Translations under genes and position numbers: made by a program
In this document: positions 7,050 through 20,510 of the stretch, in pieces
Layout: every line of letters begins with the position of its first letter
How positions within the stretch are numbered: position 1 is the stretch's first letter
Notes under the pieces: generated by a model
The model's database searches: none
Seen by the model: the letters and a program-made list of their open reading frames with translations, nothing else
What the model was told of the DNA's origin: nothing
Source of the DNA: Pleionea mediterranea
GTDB taxonomy: Bacteria > Pseudomonadota > Gammaproteobacteria > Enterobacterales > Kangiellaceae
DNA length: 62,700 nucleotides
Assembly: GCF_003148745.1 (NCBI RefSeq)
Contig: NZ_QGGU01000015.1
Location: 1 to 62,700 of the forward strand
Direction of reading: 5' to 3'

Positions 7050-8957
7050 ATGACCACATGGGTATTAATAAAATCTGATCGAGAACCGGTATTTACTCAG
7101 CAAGAGTTTAGTCATCAATTCTTTGACAGATATTCACGGCAACGTTTTATTAAAGTACAGGGTTGCTGCCTGTTATTACTGCTTGTGTTATTGCTAAGTA
7201 ACAACGCCAACGCTCAAAGGTCAACCGAAGATAAAGCTGTTTCAGAGTTATTTCAAAGTTTCACTCAAAAAAACAATAATGCGAATGTTCTAGGCGCTTT
7301 ACTGGCCGGTGAAGTCGACGCATCCACACCGTTTAATAATTTTTATACTGAACAGCACTTAAACCATTACCGAAAGTTGCAGCAGTCCTACCTGACCCAA
7401 GCTAAGGCTTTTCAAAAAAAACACTTATCACTTCAATCGCAAGTCAATCTGGATGTTTTTATTGAACAGCGAAAAAACACGTTAACTGAAATCGATCGTC
7501 CCGCTTATGAACTGGCTGTCTGGCAATCTAATGATTACTTGTCCGGGCTTTTCTTTATCAGTTCTGGCTACGGCCGTTTGTCGTTTGACAAAATTAAAGA
7601 TTATGAGCAGTGGTTTGAACGATTACAGCAACTCCCCGAATTGATTATTCAGTTAAAAGTAAGTTTTCAGAAAGATTTAGATAAGGATGTTATTGCACCC
7701 GCCGCTTTGGTTAAACATTTAGCTGGCATTCTTAATTCGAATGCACCGCAAAGCATCGAGAACAGTGTGTTTTATCAGCCGGTTACCAATATGCCATCGT
7801 ATTTTACTGCGAATCAAAAGCAGTACGTGATTATGCGTTACAGCAAAGTGATTAAACAATCGGTTTATCCGGCGATAGATCAATTAAAAGACCTATTGAT
7901 TAACCAGTATTTACCCAAATCACAAGGCATAAAAAGCGTTACGAGTAGTGACCAGGGAAAGGGCTGGTACAGCAACCGGTTAGCAACATACATTGGTGAT
8001 AGCATTGAGCCTGATGAACTGCATCAGGCTGCGCATTCTAATATAAAGCAAATAAAACAAGGATTGCTTGAAATACAAAAGCAGTCAGGTAAGCAAGGGA
8101 CATTGTCTGAGTTTATACAACACATGAATGATACTGCTTATTTTTTTCAGCATGCCGAAACCCTGATGAAAAACTACCGTCAGGCGATGCATCAAATTAA
8201 TAAACGAACACCTTCATTGTTTTCAGACTTTCCCAAAGCAACGTATCAGTTGGCATCCATTGATGAGATCAATGCTGCGAAGTCACCGGCTTTATATTAT
8301 CAGTTAAAGAGCGTTGAAGAATTAATGATAGGCACACTGAATATTAATAGTGCTCGTCGATTACTGCATCCAAAGTGGCAGGTTAAAGCTCATTTGCTGA
8401 AGTATGGTGCACCCGGATATCATTTTTTGCACGCAATGCATAGTGAGTTGAATGACTTGCCAGTATTTCGTGACTCCGCTAATACAAGAGCATTTGAATT
8501 AGGATGGGGATTGTATACCGCTTCTTTGGGCGATGAACTTAAGGTTTATTCTTCATGGAAGGATCGACTGGGTTGGTTATTAATGGATTTAAAAGCGACG
8601 TTACTACTGGCCGTAGACACAGGCATTCACTTGAAGGGTTGGTCAGTTAACGACGCAAATGATTATTTGATGCAACATGGATTTTTTACCGAACAACAGG
8701 CGAGCAGTATAACGCACAAAATAATGTTACGTCCGGGCTTATGGAGTGCAGAAAAAGCCGGCTTTATAATGGTCATGCATTTAAAGCAACAAGCGATAAA
8801 GCAGCTTGGCGCATCATTTAATCCCAAACATTTCCATCAACAACTTTTACAAAATGGGCGACTGCCAATAGCCGTTGTTGAAAAAAATGTCACGCAATGG
8901 ATTGGGAACGCTGCTAAAGGCGCGGTAGCTACTAAAAACGTCGAAAATACCGAGTAG
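7050..8957 (+). CDS. DUF885 family protein, probably without the metal site
   Basis: The 635 residues carry an unusual 37-residue leader before a hydrophobic segment (GCCLLLLLVLLLSNNANA), which could be a signal peptide with a long n-region or a membrane anchor. The C-terminal half aligns well with DUF885 proteins, a family of putative metallopeptidase-like proteins: TGIHLKGWS, LRPGLWSAEKAGF and NGRLPIAVVE. However, the diagnostic HExxPGHH motif reads KYGAPGYH (residues 451-458), and the EGWALYAE motif has lost both glutamates (LGWGLYTA). I infer an inactive relative or one with a changed role. An alternative internal start nearer the hydrophobic segment is possible. It follows mazG by 36 bp and converges with the GAF gene. 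Confidence 0.7.
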   Translation: MTTWVLIKSDREPVFTQQEFSHQFFDRYSRQRFIKVQGCCLLLLLVLLLSNNANAQRSTEDKAVSELFQSFTQKNNNANVLGALLAGEVDASTPFNNFYTEQHLNHYRKLQQSYLTQAKAFQKKHLSLQSQVNLDVFIEQRKNTLTEIDRPAYELAVWQSNDYLSGLFFISSGYGRLSFDKIKDYEQWFERLQQLPELIIQLKVSFQKDLDKDVIAPAALVKHLAGILNSNAPQSIENSVFYQPVTNMPSYFTANQKQYVIMRYSKVIKQSVYPAIDQLKDLLINQYLPKSQGIKSVTSSDQGKGWYSNRLATYIGDSIEPDELHQAAHSNIKQIKQGLLEIQKQSGKQGTLSEFIQHMNDTAYFFQHAETLMKNYRQAMHQINKRTPSLFSDFPKATYQLASIDEINAAKSPALYYQLKSVEELMIGTLNINSARRLLHPKWQVKAHLLKYGAPGYHFLHAMHSELNDLPVFRDSANTRAFELGWGLYTASLGDELKVYSSWKDRLGWLLMDLKATLLLAVDTGIHLKGWSVNDANDYLMQHGFFTEQQASSITHKIMLRPGLWSAEKAGFIMVMHLKQQAIKQLGASFNPKHFHQQLLQNGRLPIAVVEKNVTQWIGNAAKGAVATKNVENTE

Positions 8958-8987
8958 TCAATCGTCGTTGAGTTTCAATACAAGTGT

Positions 8988-9512
8988 TTACAGCGTCGCT
9001 GAAAGTGCATCTGCGGCAGCTCTTGCTTGTTCAATTTCTAATTCGGTAAATGCATGTGAGCGCGGTGTCAGTGATAACATGCTTAAAGTACCAAAAATCT
9101 CACCGGAATGATAAACCGGAACACCAATGTAACTCTCCGGTTGCATGGCTTGAATAACCGGGTGCTCTCGCAACTCTTCAATGGTATTGATTTTATGATA
9201 ATACACTGAGGCTTTATTTTGCAGCACCTGTAGGCATAGGCAGTCATTCAGATCGAGTTTATCGCCGACATTGGCGATTGGTATCTCACTAACCACTGAA
9301 ACCACTTCATAAACGTTGCCATAAATATGACTAAACAAGGCCATTTCCATCGACAAGTTATCGCGGATTTTTTGCAAAATATCGTTTTGCCGAGAGGCCG
9401 TTGTGTTTTTTGTGGTCGTATGATCAGTTGTCAAAGTAATGAGTGCCTTTGTAAGAAGAGATTTAAGACCTGTTAAAAAGTATAGGAGTATATAGCCAAC
9501 TTTACTCAACAA
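8988..9512 (-). CDS. GAF domain protein
   Basis: The protein is up to 174 residues long. From about residue 42 it holds a single GAF domain: ILQKIRDNLSMEMALFSHIYGNVYEV style opening in two parts, DLNDCLCLQVLQNKAS in the middle, and SYIGVPVYHSGEIFGTLSML towards the end. The GAF fold binds small ligands or mediates dimerisation; no output domain is attached, so it may act by protein contact. The start is uncertain: the longest frame begins at a TTG and includes a hydrophobic leader (GYILLYFLTGLKSLL), but a TTG about 26 codons later is also possible. It lies 31 bp after oligopeptidase B on the same strand and may be co-transcribed. Confidence 0.65.
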   Translation of the reverse strand: MLSKVGYILLYFLTGLKSLLTKALITLTTDHTTTKNTTASRQNDILQKIRDNLSMEMALFSHIYGNVYEVVSVVSEIPIANVGDKLDLNDCLCLQVLQNKASVYYHKINTIEELREHPVIQAMQPESYIGVPVYHSGEIFGTLSMLSLTPRSHAFTELEIEQARAAADALSATL

Positions 9513-9543
9513 CAGGTCGTAAATAAATCACACTGACGAAAGG

Positions 9544-11727
9544 CTACTCTTTAATTCCTGCCAGATCGGCAAAAAACGCATACTCAAGAGCCGTGTCTCT
9601 GTTGCGCTTAAAGCGTCCGGATGCACCACCGTGACCGGCTTCCAGATCCGTTTTAAAAACAATGGTATTTGAACTGGTATTGTATTCGCGTAATTTTGCG
9701 ATCCATTTCATAGGTTCAAAATATTGCACCTGAGAATCATGCAGTCCGGTGGTTACTAGTATATGGGGGTAATCCTGACGACTGATTTGATCATAAGGTG
9801 AATAAGACAACATGTATTGGTAGGAGTCTTCATTGTTCGGGTTGCCCCATTCATCATACTCATTGGTGGTTAAAGGGATGGATTCATCCAACATAGTGGT
9901 GACTACATCAACAAAGGGCACGTGGGCTGCTATGGCTTTATACAATTCAGGAGCCTGATTGATCACGGCACCCATTAATAAGCCACCTGCACTGCCGCCT
10001 GCTGCAAACACTCTATCCTTGGCGCCGTATTTTTGAGCAACCAGCTCGCGAGTGACGTCGACAAAGTCATTAAAGGTATTTTTCTTATTGAACATTTTTC
10101 CGTCTTCATACCAGGGGCGCCCAAGCATCTGACTGCCACGAATATGGGCAATGGCGAAAACAAATCCTCGGTCAAGCAATGATAATCGGGAACCTGAAAA
10201 ATAAGGATCAATGGTGGCCCCGTAAGATCCATAGCCGTATTGATACAAAGGATTGGTGCCATCTTGTTTGAATTTGTCTTTACGATAGACCAATGAAACC
10301 GGGATCTGCTTCCCATCGCGCGCTTTTACAAAAATGCGTTCACTTTGGTAGTTATTTGGATGGAATTCGCCCAGTACTTCCTGTTGCTTTAATAACGTTT
10401 TTTCCTGCTTCTTCATATTGTAATCATAAACACTGGCAGGAGTGGTCATTGAGCTGTAGTAAAGACGCAGCGTGTCAGTGTCGGTATGCGTATTGTTTGT
10501 AAAGCCTGCGACAAAAACCGGATCCTCAAATTGAATGTTGTGTTGTTTGTTATCATCCCAGTTAATGACGTTGATACGGTTTACACCATTTTCTTTCTCG
10601 TTGATTACCAGGTAGTTTTGAAACAGCTCTATATCTCTAATATACACATCAGGATTATGTGGAATGACTTCTTGCCACTGTGTTTTATCGTGTATGGCTT
10701 TGCCACTGGCTTTCATGATACGAAAGTTCTTCGCCTGCCAGTTGGTTCGTATGTAAAACGTATCGTTTAACTTTTCAAAGGCGTACTCGTGCTTATCTTC
10801 CAGCGGCGCAAACAATACAAAGTCGTCGGTGGGACGATTGGCGTCTAAAATAGAAGCACCTGAGCTGTCGGTGCTGTCGTGATAGATGTAGATAATGGAA
10901 TCATCTTTGGTTTTGCCTAAAGAAGTGTAGAACGCTGAATTTGTTTCTTCATACACCAGAGAATCATCGCTTTGGGGTGTACCCAATTGATGACGATACA
11001 CCTGATAACCCAATAAGGTTTGAGGATCTTTTTTAATGTAAAAAACGTGTTGATTGTCATTTGCCCAGATTATCTGACCATTTGTCTGGGTTAACACATC
11101 ATTTACATTGGACTGATCATCGTTGAGTGATTTAAATTCAATGGTGTAAACGCGTCGGCTGAGAGTATCCGTTGAATAGGCCAAAATTTTATTGTCCGGG
11201 CTGACTTCATAATCGCCAATGGCAAAGTAGTCGTGCGCTTCTGCCATTTTGTTACCGTCGAGCAATATTTCTTCTTTCGCATCAAGGTTGTCTTTTTGGC
11301 GTAGGTATATTGGGTACTCTTTGTCACCTTCATAACGCTGAGTATAGAAGTAACCATTCTTTTTAAACGGAACCGTTGAGTCGTCTTTCTTTATACGGCC
11401 GTTAATTTCTTTGAATAGCTTTTCCTGCAAATAAGTTGTGTGAGCCAGAGTGGCCTCGGTAAAGCTATTCTCTGCTTCTAGGTGCTGTATAACCTCTGGT
11501 GCTTTGCGTTCATCGTTTCGCATCCAGTAGTAATTATCGATACGAGTGTCACCGTGAATGGACATTTTATGAGGTACTTTTTTAGCAACCGGTGGTTTTG
11601 GATTATTCATAGTGGCGGTTTCTAACTCTGACTTGTTGGCTGATTGGGTATTATCCGCTGGTTGGCAGGCAACCAGTGTCATCATCAATACAGCGTGAAT
11701 GATTGGGTTATTTCGTATTGGATTCAT
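9544..11727 (-). CDS. ptrB: Oligopeptidase B (S9A family), predicted lipoprotein
   Basis: Oligopeptidase B cleaves short peptides after Arg or Lys. The 727-residue protein has a beta-propeller domain then an alpha/beta hydrolase domain. The triad is visible as S579 in GGSAGGLLMG, D664 in GLHDSQVQYF and H699 in AGHGGASGRF; the spacings (85 and 35) equal those of the E. coli enzyme. Unlike the cytosolic E. coli form it starts with a signal peptide ending in a lipobox (LVAC, C21), followed by a linker of about 30 residues, so it is probably anchored in the cell envelope. It is divergent from pyrG across a 603-bp gap. Confidence 0.88.
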   Translation of the reverse strand: MNPIRNNPIIHAVLMMTLVACQPADNTQSANKSELETATMNNPKPPVAKKVPHKMSIHGDTRIDNYYWMRNDERKAPEVIQHLEAENSFTEATLAHTTYLQEKLFKEINGRIKKDDSTVPFKKNGYFYTQRYEGDKEYPIYLRQKDNLDAKEEILLDGNKMAEAHDYFAIGDYEVSPDNKILAYSTDTLSRRVYTIEFKSLNDDQSNVNDVLTQTNGQIIWANDNQHVFYIKKDPQTLLGYQVYRHQLGTPQSDDSLVYEETNSAFYTSLGKTKDDSIIYIYHDSTDSSGASILDANRPTDDFVLFAPLEDKHEYAFEKLNDTFYIRTNWQAKNFRIMKASGKAIHDKTQWQEVIPHNPDVYIRDIELFQNYLVINEKENGVNRINVINWDDNKQHNIQFEDPVFVAGFTNNTHTDTDTLRLYYSSMTTPASVYDYNMKKQEKTLLKQQEVLGEFHPNNYQSERIFVKARDGKQIPVSLVYRKDKFKQDGTNPLYQYGYGSYGATIDPYFSGSRLSLLDRGFVFAIAHIRGSQMLGRPWYEDGKMFNKKNTFNDFVDVTRELVAQKYGAKDRVFAAGGSAGGLLMGAVINQAPELYKAIAAHVPFVDVVTTMLDESIPLTTNEYDEWGNPNNEDSYQYMLSYSPYDQISRQDYPHILVTTGLHDSQVQYFEPMKWIAKLREYNTSSNTIVFKTDLEAGHGGASGRFKRNRDTALEYAFFADLAGIKE

Positions 11728-12330
11728 TATATGACGTCCTTGCGTTTATATTTATTATTCATTGTTGAGTTGTATTGCAGTTAAGTTGTACTGCTTATGA
11801 GTCTTACCCTTGTTTAAACGATATCTGTAATGCAGCAATCTTATCGAAGGTGATGATCTTGTCGCTTAAAGTACAGGATCTTAAAGCAAAATACTTAGAT
11901 CATATAATATAAAGCAAAGTTATCTTAAACAGTTCATATTAAGAGCGGTTATCTTAAAACAACATAGACCCAAATTCACTCAATGTTATAAATCAATCGA
12001 TTAAAGACTGTGGAGAGAACGTGCTTCGATATCCGTTACTTCCCATATGAAAGACATTAGGATAGAACAAGGGCGCATTATTTACCGGATCTCGAATATT
12101 TTTTCTCGATTGAACCCCCTGTTCTTTGGTACAATATCCTCCCGTCTTGATATGACTCTTCACACAGATATTCCAGATAAATACCGGCAATGCGTTAAAG
12201 CGCAAAACTTTCTGTATTTTCAGTGGGTTAGCTTGTTTTTTGCATTTGTTAGTTGGTGTTGGAGAGCTTGTTTTTCATATTTAGTGCCTGATAGCAGGCG
12301 CGCGCCAAAGAATTATTAATGGGTGAGTAA
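11728..12330. other. 603-bp gap between ptrB and pyrG
   Basis: This is the longest stretch without a convincing gene. The ptrB-proximal 280 bp are AT-rich with imperfect local repeats (GTTGTATTGCAG and GTTGTACTGC around 11769-11793). An open frame at 12047-12319 lacks coding features and a ribosome-binding site. The right half probably forms a pyrG leader of about 190 nt behind an extended -10 promoter at 12127-12135. I see no tRNA, terminator or recognised riboswitch. Confidence 0.5.
12127..12135 (+). promoter_or_regulatory. Candidate extended -10 promoter of the pyrG block
   Basis: TGGTACAAT at 12127-12135 matches an extended -10 element (TGn before TACAAT). No good -35 lies at 17 bp, which is tolerable for an extended -10. 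It is about 195 bp before the pyrG start and would give a long 5' leader. Confidence 0.4.
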
Positions 12331-13974
<1,644 letters not shown>

Positions 13975-13975
13975 T

Positions 13976-16130
<2,155 letters not shown>

Positions 16131-16210
16131 AGTCAGGCATCAGGTTATTGTGAAGGCTACTATTGATGCATTTGATGCTTCATTAGTGGCCTAATCACTG
16201 GAACAACATT

Positions 16211-16492
16211 ATGAAATGGTCAGCCACACTATTAATACTACTGCTCGCGGGATTACAGGTTCGCCTGTGGTCGCCCGATGGTGGTCTTGCCGAGCTTGAA
16301 CAGCTCAAGCAACAGGTGTCTGAACAAAAACATGCCAACGAACAGTTACGACAGCGCAATGCCGAGCTGCATAAGCAAGTAAAAGCTCTGCGAAATAATG
16401 AAGCGGCTATCGAACAATACGCCAGACTGCATCTTGGCATGATCAAACCGGGCGAAACGTTTTACCGGTTTGTCTCTTCTAAAAAACAATAG
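16211..16492 (+). CDS. ftsB: Cell division protein FtsB
   Basis: FtsB is a small bitopic protein that joins FtsL and FtsQ in the divisome. The 93 residues comprise one membrane helix (about 4-20, SATLLILLLAGLQVRLW), a coiled coil (about 27-66, LAELEQLKQQVSEQ onward) and a periplasmic tail with IEQYARLHLGMIKPGETFYRF, the typical FtsB ending. It sits 5 bp ahead of ispD, the usual ftsB-ispD-ispF order. The ATG at 16211 follows CTGGAACA, a weak ribosome-binding site. Confidence 0.92.
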   Translation: MKWSATLLILLLAGLQVRLWSPDGGLAELEQLKQQVSEQKHANEQLRQRNAELHKQVKALRNNEAAIEQYARLHLGMIKPGETFYRFVSSKKQ

Positions 16493-16497
16493 TTTAT

Positions 16498-17298
16498 ATG
16501 TCGTTACAGACGCCAGAATTCTGGGTTGTGATTCCGGCAGCGGGACGCGGTTCTCGCATGCAGCAGTCAACCGCTAAACAATATCTGGAACTGTCTGGCC
16601 GTAAAGTGATTGAATATTCTCTCGAACGGTTCTCCCAAGATCAGGAAATACGCGGCATTATTATTGTTACCGATGACGACGAAACTGTTTTGCCAATCAT
16701 CGAGAAATTTCAACAATCCTACCCTAAGATCCATTTCCAGATTACCCGTGGCGGCGCCGAACGAGCGGATTCGGTGAGGTTGGGGTTAAAAGCGGTTAAG
16801 ACATTATCGACAAATGACAATGTATGGGTCTTGGTGCATGACGCCGCACGTCCTTGTTTAACGACGACAGATTTAATCCGTTTGAAACAGAGTGCTAAAA
16901 GTTTTTCGGAAGGCGCTATTCTTGCCGCACCCATTGTCGACACCCTTAAACAAATTAAATGCTCTCGCATCACTGAAACTCATAATCGACAATTGTTTAT
17001 GCGTGCATTAACACCGCAAATGGCTCCACTTAAATTACTTAGCGAAGCAGTTGAGCATTGTCAAAAAAATAATGTTTTGATCACCGATGAAGCGCAGGCA
17101 CTTGAGACGTTTGGCGCTTCGGTAGGGGTTGTAGAAGGTCGGCATGACAACATTAAAATTACCTATCCGGAAGACTTGGCATTGGCTGAGTTTATTCTTA
17201 AACAGCAAGCCAGTGAACTCGAAAATTCTACTGTTAAACGCAACGCTTTTAGTAATGACACTGATAATACTGGCAACAGTGACAGGATGAAAAAATAA
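16498..17298 (+). CDS. ispD: 2-C-methyl-D-erythritol 4-phosphate cytidylyltransferase IspD
   Basis: IspD transfers CMP from CTP to methylerythritol 4-phosphate in the non-mevalonate isoprenoid pathway. The nucleotide-binding loop is [20 protein letters not shown] near the N-terminus, followed by VHDAARPCL and ITDEAQALE, and [14 protein letters not shown] near residue 220. At 266 residues it is about 30 longer than E. coli IspD because of a hydrophilic tail rich in Asn, Asp and Ser after residue 235, probably disordered. It is 4 bp before ispF. The ATG overlaps the end of the gap after ftsB with little Shine-Dalgarno, suggesting translational coupling. Confidence 0.95.
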   Translation: MSLQTPEFWVVIPAAGRGSRMQQSTAKQYLELSGRKVIEYSLERFSQDQEIRGIIIVTDDDETVLPIIEKFQQSYPKIHFQITRGGAERADSVRLGLKAVKTLSTNDNVWVLVHDAARPCLTTTDLIRLKQSAKSFSEGAILAAPIVDTLKQIKCSRITETHNRQLFMRALTPQMAPLKLLSEAVEHCQKNNVLITDEAQALETFGASVGVVEGRHDNIKITYPEDLALAEFILKQQASELENSTVKRNAFSNDTDNTGNSDRMKK

Positions 17299-17302
17299 AT
17301 TT

Positions 17303-17782
17303 ATGTTACGAATTGGTCATGGCTTTGATGCCCACAAATTTGGTGGCGATGCGCCTTTAATTTTAGGAGGCGTTACCATAGAGCATGAGTCAGGTTTGTT
17401 GGCGCATTCCGATGGTGATGTGGTATTGCATGCGGTCTGTGATGCTTTACTGGGCGCGGCTGCGCTTGGCGATATTGGTCAGCATTTTTCTGATCAGGAC
17501 AATGCCTACGAAAACATTAACAGCCGTACTTTGCTGCAACAAGTTATGGCTATGTTAAAAGACAAACAACTTAAACCGGTTAATCTGGACATTACCATTG
17601 TTGCCCAGGCACCTAAAATGGCGCCGCATATTCAGGCAATGCGAAACAATATTGCCATTGATTGTGAGTGTCAGCTGGATGATATAAATGTAAAAGCAAC
17701 CACCACAGAAAAAATGGGATACATAGGTCGCAAAGAAGGGATCGCGGTACACGCAGTAACCTTACTCGAGCGTGCAGAATGA
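17303..17782 (+). CDS. ispF: 2-C-methyl-D-erythritol 2,4-cyclodiphosphate synthase IspF
   Basis: IspF cyclises CDP-methylerythritol 2-phosphate, releasing CMP, two steps after IspD. The 159 residues include [13 protein letters not shown] with zinc ligands D8 and H10, then [18 protein letters not shown] with the third His, and IGQHFSDQD. The end carries [21 protein letters not shown], the CDP-binding segment. Length and motifs match the trimeric enzyme. truD starts inside its last codons with a 4-bp ATGA overlap (17779-17782), so the two are translationally coupled. Confidence 0.96.
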   Translation: MLRIGHGFDAHKFGGDAPLILGGVTIEHESGLLAHSDGDVVLHAVCDALLGAAALGDIGQHFSDQDNAYENINSRTLLQQVMAMLKDKQLKPVNLDITIVAQAPKMAPHIQAMRNNIAIDCECQLDDINVKATTTEKMGYIGRKEGIAVHAVTLLERAE

Positions 17783-18921
17783 GTGGTAATAACATCTTAA
17801 ATGAAGCACAAGGCGCCAATAAAGAACAAAGCGTCAATGATGAGCATAGCATTAGTGAAAAAAGTAAGTTAGAAGAAAGTAATTCAGTGAACAGCTCGTT
17901 TGACTGGCCTTCATCGAAAGCTTCCAGTATTCAGTCGGCGGTTTTTAAACAGACCAACAACGATTTTTTTGTTGATGAGCAACTGTCTTTTCCATTAACC
18001 GATGAAGGTGAACACTGTTTTGTTCTGGTGGAGAAGTCCGGGGCTAACACCCAGTGGATTGCAAAAAAACTGGCAAACTCTTTTTCGGTACCCGAGCGAG
18101 CCGTTGGGTATGCCGGCTTAAAAGATCGTCATGCGGTAACCCGGCAGTGGTTTAGTGTATACACACCAGGTCAAACCTCACCGGAACACATTGAAGGTGA
18201 CGATGAATTTAAAGTTCTGGCGATACACAGACACAATAAAAAATTAAAGCAGGGCAGCGTTAAACAGAATCGTTTTGTGATTACCCTACGAGATGTCAAG
18301 GGTGAGCAAGCCGATATTGAACAGCAACTGGAGACAATAAAGCAGCAAGGGTATCCGAATTATTTTGGTGCGCAGCGGTTTGGTCATCATGGCAATAATG
18401 TACGAAAAGCTGTTGCCATGCTGCAAGGTAAGCGGGTTAAAAAACATCAGCGATCTATGTATTTATCGGCCATGCGTTCCTGGTTTTTTAATCAGTATCT
18501 GGCGCTTCGAGTCAAAAGTGATAGTTGGCAAACGGCTCAACTGCATGATCGAATGCAACTGGCGGGCAGTCGCTCTTTTTTTCAAGTTGATGGCAGTGAA
18601 ACGGATTTGCCGGAGCGATTAGAACAAGCGGATATTCATGTTGCTGGTCCAATGCCCGGTGAAGATTTCTTTAGTCTTGAGACATTACCAGAAGCCGATA
18701 AGCTTGCTGAAATATGGGCGCCTTATTTTGAGCTTGTCGAAAAATTGCCGGTTAAAACCGACTGGCGTGCGTTACGGGTTATTCCCTTTGAACTGCAATG
18801 GCAATGGCATGATTCGACCACACTGGAGTTATCTTTCTCATTGCCAAGTGGTTGCTTTGCGACAGGATTGTTAAGTGAGCTAGGGCATTGTGTCGATGGT
18901 TCTGCGCTGGAACATAAATAA
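17779..18921 (+). CDS. truD: tRNA pseudouridine(13) synthase TruD
   Basis: TruD makes pseudouridine at position 13 of tRNA-Glu. The catalytic Asp is D116 in [14 protein letters not shown], and [10 protein letters not shown] and [14 protein letters not shown] are family motifs. The protein has 380 residues against about 350 in E. coli; the difference is a Ser/Asn/Glu-rich leader of some 40 residues before the conserved [13 protein letters not shown]. The leader is low in complexity and probably disordered. The start overlaps the ispF stop (ATGA). No other in-frame start near the conserved domain is obvious, so I keep the long form. surE follows after 83 bp. Confidence 0.93.
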   Translation: MSGNNILNEAQGANKEQSVNDEHSISEKSKLEESNSVNSSFDWPSSKASSIQSAVFKQTNNDFFVDEQLSFPLTDEGEHCFVLVEKSGANTQWIAKKLANSFSVPERAVGYAGLKDRHAVTRQWFSVYTPGQTSPEHIEGDDEFKVLAIHRHNKKLKQGSVKQNRFVITLRDVKGEQADIEQQLETIKQQGYPNYFGAQRFGHHGNNVRKAVAMLQGKRVKKHQRSMYLSAMRSWFFNQYLALRVKSDSWQTAQLHDRMQLAGSRSFFQVDGSETDLPERLEQADIHVAGPMPGEDFFSLETLPEADKLAEIWAPYFELVEKLPVKTDWRALRVIPFELQWQWHDSTTLELSFSLPSGCFATGLLSELGHCVDGSALEHK

Positions 18922-19004
18922 AGGGTACTCATTAATACGAAATGTACCTATTAATAGAAAATCTTAAAAAGTAAAAAACAGATAATGAAAGACTACAAGC
19001 AACG

Positions 19005-19751
19005 ATGAATATATTACTGAGTAATGATGATGGTTATTTTGCGCCGGGCTTATCCTGCCTGTATCAATACTTGGCCAAAACCCATGAGGTTACGGTGGTA
19101 GCGCCGGATAGAAATTGCAGCGGCGCATCCAACTCTTTGACACTGGAAGTACCGATTCGAGTGAAGAAAACAGAGCAGGGGTTTTATTCGGTGACGGGTA
19201 CGCCAACTGACTGTGTTCATGTGGGTACTTATCATTTAATGTCTAATACGCCCGATATTGTGGTGGCCGGTATCAATGCAGGTGCCAATCTTGGTGATGA
19301 TGTTCTTTATTCGGGTACGGTTGCGGCTGCTATGGAAGGGCGATCCTTGGGGCTTCCGGCAATAGCCGTTTCTCTGGTGGGTAAAGAATGCCGTCATTAT
19401 GAAACTGCGGCGCATGCGGTTACCCGAATCATTAATCGATTAAAAGATAATCCACTGCCACTGGATCGTATTTTAAACATTAACGTACCCGATATAGCCC
19501 CCGATAAAATTGCAGGATATCAATTAACTCGTTTGGGAAGTCGCCATAGAGCTGATACTATTGTTCCAGCAAAAGATCCCAAAGGTCGTACTGTGTATTG
19601 GTTGGGGCCCACACCGGGCGCACAGGACGAAGCCGAAGGGACAGATTTTTACGCAGTGGACAACGGTTATGTGTCTATCACACCCATTTCGGTGGATGTC
19701 ACTGCTTACGATTGTTTTGATCAAGTTGGGGAGTGGATGTCTGAGTTATGA
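19005..19751 (+). CDS. surE: 5'/3'-nucleotidase SurE
   Basis: SurE is a metal-dependent phosphatase acting on nucleoside monophosphates and short polyphosphate, linked to stationary-phase survival. The 248 residues begin MNILLSNDDGYFAPG with metal ligands D8 and D9; NCSGASNSLT supplies the Ser ligand and VVAGINAGANLGDDVLYSGT the Asn ligand and active-site loop. Length is the family norm. It overlaps pcm by 4 bp (ATGA at 19748-19751), the classical surE-pcm-nlpD-rpoS order. Confidence 0.96.
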   Translation: MNILLSNDDGYFAPGLSCLYQYLAKTHEVTVVAPDRNCSGASNSLTLEVPIRVKKTEQGFYSVTGTPTDCVHVGTYHLMSNTPDIVVAGINAGANLGDDVLYSGTVAAAMEGRSLGLPAIAVSLVGKECRHYETAAHAVTRIINRLKDNPLPLDRILNINVPDIAPDKIAGYQLTRLGSRHRADTIVPAKDPKGRTVYWLGPTPGAQDEAEGTDFYAVDNGYVSITPISVDVTAYDCFDQVGEWMSEL

Positions 19752-20416
19752 ACTCATTACAATTATCCGGTATCGGTATGACATCGCAGCGAACACGGCA
19801 ACGTCTGGTTGAGCGTTTAAAAGAAAAAGGCATATCAAACGACAGTGTGTTATCGATTATGGCGAGCACACCACGTCATATTTTTGTTGATGAAGCCATA
19901 TCACATAGGGCTTATGAAGATACCGCCTTACCGATTGGTATGGGGCAGACAATCTCGCAACCGTTTATCGTTGCGCGAATGAGCGAACTGCTTTACCAAA
20001 CCGGCCCCATGGATAACGTACTCGAAATTGGTACCGGCTCTGGTTACCAAACCCTTATTTTGGCGCAAATGTTTAAGCAGGTGTTCAGTATTGAGCGGGT
20101 TGGTCCACTGCAAAAAGTCGCGCAAAAGCGTATCCGAAATCTTAAAGTGTTTAATGTTCAGTACCGCCATGGCGATGGTTTTAAAGGTTGGCCAGATAAA
20201 GCCCCGTTTGATGCCATTATTGTTACGGCTGCACCTGAATCGGTTCCAGAACAACTGGTTGAGCAACTGGCCGAAGGTGGTCGAATGGTTATTCCGGTCG
20301 GTACGCAGCACGGCGAACAAGATTTAATTTTGTTGCACAAGGAAGATGGTGAGTTGAAAAAAATGAATTTGGAAAAAGTGAAGTTTGTACCACTGCTGGG
20401 TGGAACCATCGACTGA
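19748..20416 (+). CDS. pcm: Protein-L-isoaspartate O-methyltransferase Pcm
   Basis: Pcm methylates L-isoaspartyl residues with SAM to start repair of aged proteins. The 222-residue sequence has LPIGMGQTISQPFIVARM (substrate loop), VLEIGTGSGYQTLIL (SAM motif I), FDAIIVTAAPESVPEQL (motif II) and FVPLLGG at the end. The first ATG overlaps the surE stop; an internal Met at codon 12 aligns better with E. coli Pcm and could be a second start. A weak hairpin with a short T-run follows. Confidence 0.94.
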   Translation: MNSLQLSGIGMTSQRTRQRLVERLKEKGISNDSVLSIMASTPRHIFVDEAISHRAYEDTALPIGMGQTISQPFIVARMSELLYQTGPMDNVLEIGTGSGYQTLILAQMFKQVFSIERVGPLQKVAQKRIRNLKVFNVQYRHGDGFKGWPDKAPFDAIIVTAAPESVPEQLVEQLAEGGRMVIPVGTQHGEQDLILLHKEDGELKKMNLEKVKFVPLLGGTID

Positions 20417-20425
20417 TACTCTCTG

Positions 20426-20447
20426 TCACATGGATGTGATGATTTTT
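20426..20447 (+). terminator. Weak terminator-like hairpin after pcm
   Basis: TCACA (20426-20430) pairs with TGTGA (20435-20439) around TGGA, followed by TGATTTTTC. The stem is short, so termination would be partial at best. Confidence 0.3.
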
Positions 20448-20510
20448 CTATAACAATGACCTCTTAATAATAAATAACCCCTTGACCCGAAACTGACAGG
20501 CCACAACACC

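Noticed and set aside
12047-12319. 90-codon open frame before pyrG
   Set aside because: No ribosome-binding site, no recognisable domain, and it lies over the probable pyrG promoter and leader.
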